DNA from: Isoperla grammatica
Taxonomy: Eukaryota > Arthropoda > Insecta > Plecoptera > Perlodidae
Reading direction: 5' to 3'
NCBI GenBank assembly: GCA_945910005.1
Contig: OX246748.1
Span: 8,533,363 to 8,597,362 of the forward strand
DNA length: 64,000 nucleotides
Part shown: in pieces, positions 35,300 to 46,907 of the stretch
How the letters are laid out: every line of letters begins with the position of its first letter
Position numbering within the stretch: position 1 is the first letter of the stretch
Program-made: the position numbers and the translations under genes
Notes under the pieces: generated by a model
The model's input: the letters and a program-made list of their open reading frames with translations, nothing else
What the model was told of the DNA's origin: nothing
Databases searched by the model: none

Positions 35300-36300
35300 C
35301 TGCAGGTATCATTGCTAATTCCAACACATATTTGGATACACTTTGTATGAATTCATACCCTAGGTCATAGCTGTATTGCTTGTTATTGCAGAAAGGTTTG
35401 GCAAAACAATCGTACTGCAGTTGAGACTGATGATTTGACCAAATTGTATGCAGCAAACCCAGAGTGAAGTAGTGGCAAATGATTATGGTGATGAAAGAAG
35501 CATCTACACTACTTCACTTTAGCTTTTCTGCATTCAATCCCTTCACTCAGTCATCATCAGTCTCGTCCAGTATTGGAAAGGATAGTCCGAGTGGCAAGCC
35601 AAAGCTTTGCGCTAAACCTGGTATGTTGTGACGGCCCCTGCGGAACAATTGCTACCTCCGGCAAATATTTTCATTCTATTTCAAAGAGGAAGTAGGTCTG
35701 GACTTCATTTATTAGTTTGTTTTTTTAAATACCTACTTATATAATTTATTTATTAAGTCTAATTATCATTATGTATTTGTGTTCGTATATTATTGTTTTA
35801 TATGTTGTATTGTAAATAATAAATATATAATGTTGTTGTAAATAAATATGATTGTAAAATATACAAGAGTTATAAATTATTGATTAGGAAATATAATCAA
35901 TATAAATAAATAGTTCAACTGTATTTCTTGACCACTGACAATAAATGGTCTCTCTAACTTTTAGTTCAATTCATAATTTACTTAATTTTTATGAAACTTG
36001 ACCAGTTTTTTCTACTCAAATATTGTGTGCACAGTGAAATTAAGTATGTATTTCTGCTGAGACTACATACTGAAGGGTACTGCAACCCTAGTTCCATTTT
36101 CCTTCTGTTTAAGTGAACAGTAATGATTAGTTATTTCCCGTGCCTTACCTATTTGAACATATTGATTTCTGATTGGTAGAAGTGCGTGACACGTTATGTG
36201 GTATGTTGTTAGTATAAGGCAAGCTTGTTTGTAGCAGCCCCTCAAAAGACACCATTCAACTACAGTAGTTCCAAGTGGCTTACATTATTTCAGTTATTGT
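35300..36300. other. Intergenic, no gene recognised
   Basis: AT-rich, with an inverted pair of short motifs around AGACTGATGA / TCATCAGTCT near 35425 and 35553. No coding exon seen. Confidence 0.5.
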
Positions 36301-36895
36301 AAATATTTGTATTCAAGTAATGTATGCATGTATGAATCTCATTGTTTCTCGATTTATTGTAATTGTAACACCAAACATAGATGGATTTACGAACTGAGGA
36401 ACTCGTTGGATTCTAAAAATATCCAAAAATACGATCTAATGATAAAAACTCTGAAAATTGAAAAACAAATTGAAATCGTTTTTTTTCTAAGTCAAAAAAA
36501 TGAGTTTCAACACGTGGTCTTTTTAAAATCGCATTTGAAAAATCTTGTCCCCGTGATCGCGAAACTGTTAATAGTTTTTGGCGGAAACCAACCGTTTGCC
36601 AGTAACAAAAATAATAAATATTCTGCTCGATTCTTCTTATTGTAATTGTAACTCCAAATATAGATCGATTTACGAACTGATGGTCTCACAGGATGCAAAA
36701 AGTATTAAAGAATGCGATATGATCAAAAAACTGCAAAAAATGTCAAAAAAAGATTTTAAGCCGTTTTTCAAAAAATAAAAAATCCACACTTTGTCTTTTT
36801 AAAATCTATTTCGATAGATCTTGACCCCGCGAATGCAAAACTGTAAACGGTTTTTTGCGGAAACAAACCATGCGCATGTAAAAAAATAATTAATA
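36300..36895 (+). repeat. Diverged satellite monomers
   Basis: Two old copies (around 36350 and 36640) of a roughly 280-bp monomer with TTGTAATTGTAACNCCAAA, GGATTTACGAACTGA and ACGATCTAATGATAAAAACT. The same core begins each 1.31-kb unit to the right and each 305-bp unit at 57.6-59.1 kb. Confidence 0.75.
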
Positions 36896-37064
36896 TTCTA
36901 CTCGATTTATTCTTTTTGTAATTGTAACTCCTAATAGGGATGGATTTACGAACAGATGGTCTCACTGAATTCACAGTCACCAAAAAAACGATCCGATGAT
37001 AAAAACTCCCGCAAATTGAGATATAAATGATATAAATGTGTGAATATGGTGGAAAAAAAATTGG

Positions 37065-37140
37065 GGTTAATGGGTTTCGAACCCCAGACCTCAAGTATTC
37101 GAAGCCACGGCGTTACTCGTACGCTATGCCAGATGATGAG
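37065..37140 (-). repeat. tRNA-like module type 1 in satellite (first of four)
   Basis: On the minus strand TGGCATAGCGTACGAG (A-box like) is followed about 35 bases later by GGTTCGAAACC, a perfect B box. Further copies lie at about 38380-38455, 39695-39770 and 41005-41075. No foldable cloverleaf with matched acceptor stem was found, so these are tRNA-derived, not tRNA genes. Confidence 0.7.
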
Positions 37141-38094
37141 AGTAGCGCTGCTTACACTGGTATAGATAACACACTGCTCTCAATCTATGGCTTAGCTTGT
37201 TGTATTCAGATAGCTCGTCATTAAACATTAAAACATGTTTCCTCGGCTAACCGTTAATGCCAGGCAAACATAACATGTTTCATGTATAGAGTAAGAATGT
37301 CCAATGGAGAAACTCTATTCATTATTCTCTTAACCCTTTAACAAGAGACGCTACGTGTCGTCAAAGACGTGCTCAAATACACTCTGTTTTTTAGAATTAT
37401 ATTCTTTACGGCTATATTGTTTATTTGGGCGATCTTAAACTTACTTTCTAAAGTAGATCTGAAAATTGTCTACTTTGAAAAAAATCATCGTCTCGCTATG
37501 TTTGTTGTGAACGACGTCAGGCGTCGCCGAAATTTTATGGATATTCTTGTCAAGTTCCACTTTCGGTACCGATTGTGGATGAACGGTGGTACCTAGTAAG
37601 TCGTAGCGTCGAACTTAAGGTCAGCAAGAATCCTTGGTGACGAAGTATGAGCGTCGGTAGCGTCGGTTAGCACAGGTCGTGGTGAGGCGACGCCAACTTC
37701 AGGTAACCAAAATAGTAGATTTTTTGAGGTTAATATTTTTTTACGGGAAAACGGTTTGAGATAGAATTTTTTGGTTGTCAATTCCTACTTATTCATACCT
37801 CCCTTGATTTGTTTCGTATTTTTAAAAAAATAAAAAAAATCAAAAATTTCAATTTTCTCCGATTGTGCTCTTCTGAGACAAAATTTGAAATTTTGGGCGC
37901 CTGTATCTCTGTAAGTATGACCCCCAGCATATTTTCGTTTTCAGGATGTCTAGATAATTCACGCAAAAAAAATAAAAAAAATACAGAAACAAATTTGGGC
38001 CTCCCGTTTGGTAGCTACGAGCGCTTAAAAAAAAAATTTTCCCTTAGTAAACCCTTCTCAACTTTGCTGCTCTGAATATGGAAGAAAAAAAAAT

Positions 38095-38170
38095 CGTGGT
38101 GGTAACGGGTCTCGAACCCCTGATCTCTAAAACACTAGTCCACGACGCTACTCAGTACGCCATGCCATAC
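38095..38170 (-). repeat. tRNA-like module type 2 in satellite (first of three)
   Basis: Minus strand reads TGGCATGGCGTACTGAG then GGTTCGAGACCCGTTACCAC. It is a diverged paralogue of type 1 in the same unit; further copies lie at about 39410-39485 and 40725-40800. Confidence 0.7.
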
Positions 38171-41100
38171 GATGGAATTTGGATCGCTTAGACTGGTATA
38201 GATAACACACGGCTCTCAATGTATGCAATGCATGTTACCAAATATATATGGATTTACGAACAGAGGGTCTCATTGGATTTTAAAAAAATCTAAGAATACG
38301 ATCTGATGATAAAAACTCCCGCAAATTGAGATATAAATGATATAAATGTGTGAATACGGTGGGAAAAAAAAATTGGGGTTAATGGGTTTCGAACCCCAGA
38401 CCTCAAGTATTCGAAGCCACGGCGTTACTCGTACGCTATGCAGACGATGGAAGAAGCGTTGCTTACACTGGTATACATAACACACTGCTCTCAATCTATG
38501 GCTAAGCTTGTTGTATTCAGATAGCTCGTCATTAAACATTAAAACATGTTTCCTCGGCTAACCGTTAATGCCAGGCAAACATTAACATGTTTCATGTATA
38601 GAGTAAGAATGTCCAATGGAGAAACTCTATTCATTATTCTCTTTACCCTTTAACAAGAGACGCTACGTGTCGTCAAAGACGTGCTCAAATACACTCTGTT
38701 TTTTAGAATTATATTCTTTACGGCTATATTGTTTATTTGGGCGATCTTAAACTTACTTTCTAAAGTAGATCTGAAAATTGTCTACTTTGAAAAAAATCAT
38801 TGTCTCGCTATGTTTGTTGTGAACGACGTCAGGCGTCGCCGAAATTTTATGGATATTCTTGTCAAGTTCCACTTTCGGTACCGATTGTGGATGAACGGTG
38901 GTACCTAGTAAGTCGTAGTGTCGAACTTAAGGTCAGCAAGAATCCTTGGTGACGTAGTATGAGCGTCGGTAGCGTCGGTTAGCACAGGTCGTGGTGAGGC
39001 GACGCCAACTTCAGGTAACCAAAATAGTAGATTTTTTGAGGTTTTTATTTTTTTACGGGAAAACGGTTTGAGATAGAATTTTTTGGCTGTCAATTCCTTC
39101 TTATTCATACCTCTCTTGATTTGTTTCGTATTTTTTTAAAAATAAAAAAAATAAAAAATTTCAATTTTCTCCGATTGTGCTTTTCTGAGACAAAATTTGA
39201 AATTTTGGGCGCCTGTATCTCTGTAAGTATGACCCCCAGCATATTTTCGTTTTCAGGATGTCTAGATAATTCACGCAAAAAAAATAAAAAAAATACAGAA
39301 ACAAATTTGGGCCTCCCGTTTGGTAGCTACGAGCGCTTAAAAAAAAAATTTCCCCTTAGTAAACCCTTCTCAACTTTGCTGCTCTGAATATGGAAGAAGA
39401 AAAAATCGTGGTGGTAACGGGTCTCGAACCCCTGACCTCTAAAACACTAGTCCACGACGCTACTCAGTACGCCATGCCATACGATGGAAGTTGGATCGCT
39501 TAGACTGGTATAGATAACACACGGCTCTCAATGTATGCAATGCATGTTACCAAATATATATGGATTTACGAACAGAGGGTCTCATTGGATTTAAAAAATA
39601 TCTAAGAATACGATCTGATGATAAAAACTCCCGCAAAATGAGATATAAATGATATAAATGTGTGAATATGGTGGAAAAAAAAAACTGGGGTTAATGGGTT
39701 TCGAACCCCAGACCTCAAGTATTCGAAGCCACGGCGTTACTCGTACGCTATGCCAGACGATGGAAGAAGCGTTGCTTACACTGGTATAGATAACACACTG
39801 CTCTCAATCTATGGCTTAGCTTGTTGTATTCAGATAGCTCGTCATTAAACATTAAAACATGTTTCCTCGGCTAACCGTTAATGCCAGGCAAACATCAACA
39901 TGTTTCATGTATAGAGTAAGAATGTCCAATGGAGAAACTCTATTCATTATTCTCTTTACCCTTTAACAAGAGACGCTACGTGTCGTCAAAGACGTGCTCA
40001 AATACACTCTGTTTTTTAGAATTATATTCTTTACGGCTATATTGTTTATTTGGGCGATCTTAAACTTACTTTCTAAAGTAGATCTGAAAATTGTCTACTT
40101 TGAAAAAAATCATCGTCTCGCTATGTTTGTTGTGAACGACGTCAGGCGTCGCCGAAATTTTATGGATATTCTTGTCAAGTTCCACTTTCGGTACCGATTG
40201 TGGATGAACGGTGGTACCTAGTAAGTCGTAGCGTCGAACTTAAGGTCAGTAAGAATCCTTGGTGACGTAGTATGAGCGTCGGTAGCGTCGGTTAGCACAG
40301 GTCGTGGTGAGGCGACGCCAACTTCAGGTAACCATAATAGTAGATTTTTTGAGGTTTTTATTTTTTTACGGGAAAACGGTTTGAGATAGAATTTTTTGGT
40401 TGTCAATTCCTTCTTATTCATACCTCTCTTGATTTGTTTCGTATTTTTAAAAAAATAAAAAAAATAAAAAATTTCAATTTTCTCCGATTGTGCTTTTCTG
40501 AGACAAAATTTGAAATTTTGGGCGCCTGTATCTCTGTAAGTATGACCCCCAGCATATTTTCGTTTTCAGGATGTCTAGATAATTCACGCAAAAAAAATAA
40601 AAAAAATACAGAAACAAATTTGGGCCTTCCGTTTGGTAGCTACGAGCGCTTAAAAAAAAAATTTCCCCTTAGTAAACCCTTCTCAACTTTACTGCTCTGA
40701 ATATGGAAGAAGAAAAAAATCGTGGTGGTAACGGGTCTCGAACCCCTGATCTCTAAAACACTAGTCCACGGCGCTACTCAGTACGCCATGCCATACGATG
40801 GAAGTGGGATCGCTTAGACTGGTATACATAACACACGGCTCTCAATGTATGCAATGCATGTTACCAAATATATATGGATTTACCAACAGAGGGTCTCATT
40901 GGATTTAAAAAATATCTAAGAATACGATCTGATGATAAAAACTCCCGCAAATTGAGATATAAATGATATAAATGTGTGAATATGGTGGAAAAAAAAAATT
41001 GGGGTTGATTGGTCTCGAACCCCACACCTCAAGTATTCCAAGCCACGGCGTTACTCGTACGCTATGCCAGACGATGGAAGCAGCGTTGCTTACACTGGTA

Positions 41101-41250
41101 TAGATAACACACTGCTCTCAATCTATAGCTTAGCTTGTATTCAGATAGCTTGTCATTGAACATTAAAACATGTTTCCTCGGCTAACCGTTTATGCAAGGC
41201 AGTCATTAACATGTTTCATTTATAGACTAGGAATTTCCAATGGAAAAACT

Positions 41251-42025
41251 GTAGTATTTTTCTCCCGTTTGGCGGAATGCTTAATGTCAGCCTTGGAGGG
41301 CGGAATGCTTATTGTCGGTCATGGCGGACGTAGGTAGTTGCTCCGACATTCTGGACGTAGCAGAAGGTGGCATAACGCGAGGATACTAACATGCTTACCT
41401 TCGGTAAAATACGCAACTCAACGTTAATTTTAGGTTGTAGCGTTGTGTGCTGCTGCCTGGCGGTTGCGACTCGAACTACGGCGCTAGGCCGGTAGCGTTG
41501 GGATCTTTTGTATTTGCGATTTATAAAATTATTTTTTTTTTTTCTTTTTAGCTCAAGTGTTACATTTACATTTAAGTGTTTTTTAAGTGCTACACTTTCA
41601 TTGCATTTAAAACGTGTTTCTTTATACACAGAGCAAGGACCTTTTCACTTGTTGCATTCAAGATAAAATGAACTGCAAGGGCATTGATGGCAAGGCACTA
41701 GGCCCTGCTAGGCAACACTTCAATTACAGTTAGGCCTGCAACTATATAATTAATATCAGAAAGGAAGGAAGGGAAATGAACAGCATTTCAATGTAAACAT
41801 TGGCCCTAGTCTATGCGTAGGGCTGCATATGGATGTTATTTTATTAATAATGTCACAAAGTCCAGATAATGTAGGCATAAGGTCTCAGCCCATCTAGGCC
41901 CTACCTAGGCATAATGTGTACATTGAAACCAGCATTGAATCATGAGATAATGAGGGTATAAAACATGCTTCATGAAATAGGCCTAGGGTGAATATAAGAT
42001 TTTTGTTTAATGACGTTTAGAGTAA
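41251..42025. other. Intergenic, no gene recognised
   Basis: Right flank of the satellite. A CpG-containing stretch at 41270-41510 has a duplicated GGCGGAATGCTTA motif. No exon recognised. Confidence 0.5.
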
Positions 42026-42700
42026 AGGCCCGTCTACATCCACTTAGCGTACGTAACTTCCAGAAATTAGCGAGTTGGCCATATTGAATTTACATGTAAC
42101 CATGCACATTGAAATTAAGAAAATTAACGTACGTTTCACGACACGAAAAGTTGATTCAACTCCAACTTTTTCCAATTTCTAGAATTTGGTTAATTGGCGC
42201 ATGCGCAATAGAGAGCAAACATACCAACAGTTTACATTGTTTCTTTATCGAAGTGTCAAACCAAACCACATCACAACATTTCTATACATTTCTATTTTGA
42301 AAATAAATCTTCAAAACAAACAAGAAACATTCAAAACTCTCACAACTTGGTTGCCCATAATTAAAAGTTTTAACTGGTGCGCAGTTAAACTATCGCCATA
42401 CCTCGTTTTCTTCATAATGTTACAATTTTATTATTTTGACAGCTCCTTGTTTGTTTATCAGTTTGATTCATTTGTTGGCTCTGAACTCAGTTGCAAGTTC
42501 CCTATTGGTGGGAAATCCGTGAGCTCTGATTGGTTTACGTTTACTTAAGAAAATTATCAACATTCGATGGGAACGGCTAACATAATTTCTATAATTTTCA
42601 CACGTACGCAAAGTGGATGTACACGAGCCTGAACGGCTAACGTAATTTCTATAATTTTCAATAATTTTCACGCGTACGCAAAGTGGATGTACACGAGCCT
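42026..42700. mobile_element. 675-bp Harbinger-like MITE, TAA target duplication
   Basis: Left end AGGCCCGTCTACATCCACTT and right end AAGTGGATGTACACGAGCCT are inverted repeats; TAA flanks both sides (42023-42025, 42701-42703). The last part is a tandem duplication, so a second copy of the right terminus (AAGTGGATGTACACGAGCCT) ends at about 42632. The interior includes a 120-residue open frame with no transposase features. An inner segment near 42440 (GACAGCTCCTTGTTTGTTTA) resembles the element at 45050. Confidence 0.85.
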
Positions 42701-42703
42701 TAA

Positions 42704-45045
42704 GAACGAAAATTCAAATAACAACGCACCATGTAGGCTCTAGGCAAGTTTCAAGGCTATGTCTGTTTATTTTATTTATTACCAAAATAATTATCACATC
42801 ATTACCACTTCACTTTAGTAGTAGTAGTAGCACCCTTATCTGTGGTAGTAGTATCTTTAATTAGCATTTTTGCTATTTTACATACATTACATTACATTCA
42901 TATTTTACAGTATAGTTTCAAATATAAGTTGAAAGAATTCATAAAATTCTATGCAACTGTCTCGCAATGTGCACATTATCAATGGTCAATAGGACATACA
43001 TAAAATATAGTACAAAACAATCCACGACATAGTCCATCAAAAATTACATATGGACGGATAGTAATAGCAAAATTTTTCGTTTTACATACTTTACAAAAAC
43101 AACAGTAAATGGGACATAAATAAAATTAGTACATTATTCCAATTAAATGGTCATAGCAAAAATTACACATTGAACCACATACTTTGCCGTTTGGTATGTT
43201 ATATATTTTACAAAAACAATGGTCAGTATATAAAGTATATCCTATCTTAAATCTTAATTTATACTTTATTTAAATCTATCCTATCACTCAGTCCAAAACA
43301 TCCCAGTAAGTAATACTTTCAGTTTTATTTGGTACTAGTTTATGTGATGTAATACATTTACAACATTCTAATATATTATGCCACCTTCAAGACACGAACT
43401 AGTGGACTTGAGGGAGGTGTTAGTCTTGGAATATGACAATAGAGATAAAGAGTTTCAAAAGTTACCCCAGTTAGTGATGTATTACCACATATTTATTTAT
43501 TTTTGTTATACAGATATTTATTTATCCCAGAAAGAACTCTTTTCATAAGATTTTGCTATTAACTTGCCAGTTTTTATAAGTTTATTGCACTCTATTCTAA
43601 AACGTTTAAGATTGTTCTCATTGCGCATACTTGTATCACCATAACAACTAACAAATTGATGTACGATAGGCGTAATGAGCTGACCACTGACCAGTGTTTC
43701 AGTCACACGGACAATAGATGTTTGCAAGTGTAATTGTTTGTCAGTTGACAATCCTTCAAATTAAATTTGTAAGCCAATTACGTGAAAGTGTGAATTATCG
43801 GTTAATAGGCATCTAGTGGCATAGCAGTGTACTTCTATACCGTCTCATGAGACTCGAACTATACCAGTACATCAGATTCTCCTATCCTCGTTTCAAACTG
43901 GTGCTGCCCCCTCGACCTCTATTGCATATGTCATAAACCCAATCTTATCACAGAAAAATCGATATTGGGCCATAACCTCACATTTTCATAATGCGATGCA
44001 TGCACGAGCAGACACCCGATAAAAAGAACTAAATCCGGGGTTCGACTAGGTGAGCAAGGGCAAACAATACCCGTATACCTATCGATATATCGAACCCCTA
44101 TGAATCGATTATTTTGCCAATTTTACCACAGAAAGTTCGATATTGGACCATTACCTCAAATTCTCAAAATAAAGTTGTTAACGGCCAATAACGCCAAATC
44201 TAATATTTTCTCTAAAACCAATGTCCAAGCCAAAATTAGGTATTGAACCCAAGATAGCATAGTACATAACTTACAATCCAATATCATGTTTCCAAGATCT
44301 AGATTAAGTTGGTTGGGGTTTACATCCCTTAGGGGACGACCCACCACTAGTGTCTAAATGTGAGACCGCCTCCAGTAACGGCTATTTTATTTTTAAAAAA
44401 TCTCACTAATTTCATTGCATGCACGCACGTACCTTTCCACCAGTCGTAGCTGCTGCGGTGTCGGCTAGGGTAAATAATTCCAAATAATTATTAATAAAAG
44501 CCAAATAATTGGTAGACAGGGATACATTTTTTTATTACAGACAATGTTTCATTTATCGCAGTACAACAGCCTTATTCCAGTACGAGCTTCTAGATGTATT
44601 TATATGACAAGATAAACATAATGAAAACATTTCGGAAAGTTCTCCTTATTAAAATCAACACCCAATCCAATTGTACCCTTCCTGTCTAGTGTTGTAGGCG
44701 CGAGTGCGGAACAGCGGCAAACACAGTAGAAGCCAAATTTATGAAAACCGAACATCGCCCTATGCATCGAGTAGTGGGGGGTTCGGTGGGTTGATTATTA
44801 TGTCAACAGCTGGAGGTAGGGCGATACAATATTGGCAGATGTACTAGACCTAGCCTCATTTGTGATGGTCACCATAAAACAAAAAACAAAAACACAGGAC
44901 ATAACAAACCCGGGCCCCACGTCTTCGGTTTGGCAGCGTCGCGCACTTCGGTCAAGTTCGTTTCGCAAGAATTTGGCTTCTAGTTCATATGGGCGCTAAT
45001 CCGGCTTAGAGAACCCGCAACTGACGTCACATCCGGACTACAACA
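42704..45045. other. Intergenic, no gene recognised
   Basis: AT-rich with a short GTA-type microsatellite near 42818. No open frame with recognisable content. A TATCGATATATCGA palindrome-like patch lies near 44080. Confidence 0.5.
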
Positions 45046-45049
45046 ATGG

Positions 45050-45295
45050 AACAAGTGAATTGAACTGATGGACAAACAATCAGCTGTCAAAATAATAAAA
45101 TTGCAATCATACCAAAAAAAAAAAGAGTGTAACAATAGTAACTGCTCGCCATTTAAAACTTTTAATAATGGACAACGACTAAGTGAAAGTTTTGTATGTG
45201 TATTTATTTGTTTCTTGTTTTGTTTTCCAAAATCAGAAGAATTTATTTTTTGACAGCTTGTTGTTTGTCCATCGATTCAATTCATTTGTTTCATT
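45050..45295. mobile_element. Foldback element, boundaries approximate
   Basis: GAACAAGTGAATTGAACTGA and GGACAAACAATCAGCTGTCA at 45050-45096 face TGACAGCTTGTTGTTTGTCC and TCGATTCAATTCATTTGTTT at 45253-45291 as inverted repeats. The right arm resembles the interior of the MITE at 42026. No target duplication was fixed. Confidence 0.55.
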
Positions 45296-45489
45296 GTGGT
45301 CTATTGGTGTTGCTAGTAGCCTGTTGGCTAATCAAAATGAACGGATGTAATGCCGATTCTTTTAGGGCGTTTAGAAATCCCTGGATTTAGTCTAGTCGCA
45401 GAGCAATAAAAATCATTTCCGCCAGCGAATGTATGTAAAAATGTTCATATAGCATAGCCTATGGAAAAGAATAATTTAAATTCGAATAA

Positions 45490-46060
45490 AATTTTCAAAA
45501 TTGTTCTACTGTATTCACAAGTGTATAACGCTTTAAGTATGTAGTGTCAAGTGTATGAGGTAAATATATGATGAGAGCACGATGTATGAACCTTAGATCA
45601 CGATGTAAATAATGAAGGTAAACTGGAAAGATCAAGGTGCAACACATTGTACTATACAATGCACAATGTATAATGAAAAGTATGATGCCATATGCCTACT
45701 ATGTTTGACATATGTATGATCTGCTAATTATACATCACACTTAAAGGGTAGGTATATATTGGAAATTATGGATGATTTGTTATCTATACGTGAAATTTTC
45801 AAAATTGTAAACAAGTATGATGCGGATATGATGCGTGCATCTTACATCATGATGTAAATAATGGAAGTACACGAGAAAGACAAGATGAAACACATTGTAT
45901 TATACAATGCTTGATATATGATAGTTGTGAAAAGTTTGAATGTTATAATTATAAATCATACATAAACAGTAATGCAAATTAAGGATGATTCTCACCTAAA
46001 AGTGATATTTTGAAATTTGTAATGTGATCTCACTTTCTCAGTGTGATGTAAGTATGAGTT
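45490..46060 (+). repeat. Degenerate tandem repeat, 250-300 bp period
   Basis: ATCACGATGTAAATAATG with ACACATTGTACTATACAATGC at 45597-45675 recurs at 45846-45925 with about 85% identity; a GAAATTTTCAAAATTGT anchor appears at about 45488, 45790 and, weaker, 46000. Confidence 0.7.
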
Positions 46061-46254
46061 ATTGTTACATCATGGTTCGGTGTACTGTACACAATAACTT
46101 ATGGGTATATAAGTATTTAAATATCAAGGCTTTCGTGGCCTGGGTTAATTTGAAAGAAATTAAAAATACAAGGGCTGTTCCGCCACGTCGGTAACACTTT
46201 CCCAAATTCACCGCTCGGGGTCCCTTCGTCAGAAGGACCCCCCTACAATCGACC

Positions 46255-46440
46255 TCCTACGGTCCTTCTACAATGCACAATGACTGCACAGTGAGTGTGT
46301 AGTTGAACGACTCTCCTTCTACAATGCACAACGACTGCACAGTGAGTGTGTAGTTGAACGACTCTCCTTCTACAATGCACAACGACTGCACAGTGACTGT
46401 GTAGTTGAACGACTCTCCTTCTACAATGCACAACAACTAA
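46255..46440 (+). repeat. 51-bp minisatellite, left block
   Basis: About 3.5 units of CAGTGACTGTGTAGTTGAAC, GACTGTCCTTCTACAATGCA and CAACAACTGCA joined in that order. This block was separated from the main array by the MITE at 46441. Confidence 0.95.
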
Positions 46441-46907
46441 AGGCGGTTTCACACAAAAACATAAGATTTAAGGTTTAACGCATAGTCATAATGTTGGACC
46501 ATAGGGAAACACGTACTGGCATTCACACAAATGCACTAGTTTTAAGACATAGTTTTAACGCATAATTTTCTGTTTTAAGACATAAGAAAGTTGACCAATG
46601 TTGCACGAAAAACTTGAGTCAAAGAAGCATCTACTTTAAAATGTTATGACTACCACAGTCATGTAGGGGCCTACGTCACCAAATAATAATAATAATATAT
46701 GTATAATAATATATAATAATACATACATAATAATATATAGAATAATTATGTAGTACAGTATTCGGCCGCAACCTCCAAAGAACTTCAACGAGTGCCATGC
46801 CTTCTCATAAACTCTTTGTGCTTACGTTTCTATGTGTACCAGCACCCCTTAAGTACTATGCGTTAAACCTTAAATCTTATATCTTATATTTTTGTGTGAA
46901 ACCGCCT
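46441..46907. mobile_element. 467-bp Harbinger-like MITE inside the minisatellite
   Basis: Ends AGGCGGTTTCACACAAAAA and its complement, with inverted arms of about 45 bp through AGATTTAAGGTTTAACGCAT (one 8-bp indel). TAA is duplicated at 46438-46440 and 46908-46910. Removing the element and one TAA restores a normal unit reading CAACTAAACAGTGACTG, a variant present elsewhere in the array. AT-rich centre, no ORF. Confidence 0.95.

Larger units (their letters stand above)
36895..41250 (+). repeat. 1.31-kb satellite array, about 3.3 units
   Basis: Units repeat with a spacing of 1,312-1,314 bp (anchors at 37369, 38681 and 39994) and are about 97-99% alike between full copies. Each unit has, in order: a monomer core (GGATTTACGAACAGAGGGTC), a tRNA-like module, a segment with an 75-residue frame, a low-complexity A-rich part, and a second tRNA-like module. 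The last copy ends near 41250 and drifts from 41140 on. Strong recent homogenisation is evident. Confidence 0.95.

Noticed and set aside
37369..40221. 75-residue hydrophobic frame occurring three times
   Set aside because: It sits in the 1.31-kb satellite. Copies are conserved because the whole unit is, with no excess conservation of the frame visible and no start context or promoter.
42186..42548. 120-codon frame inside a MITE
   Set aside because: Lies inside a Harbinger-like MITE and shows neither transposase nor DNA-binding features.
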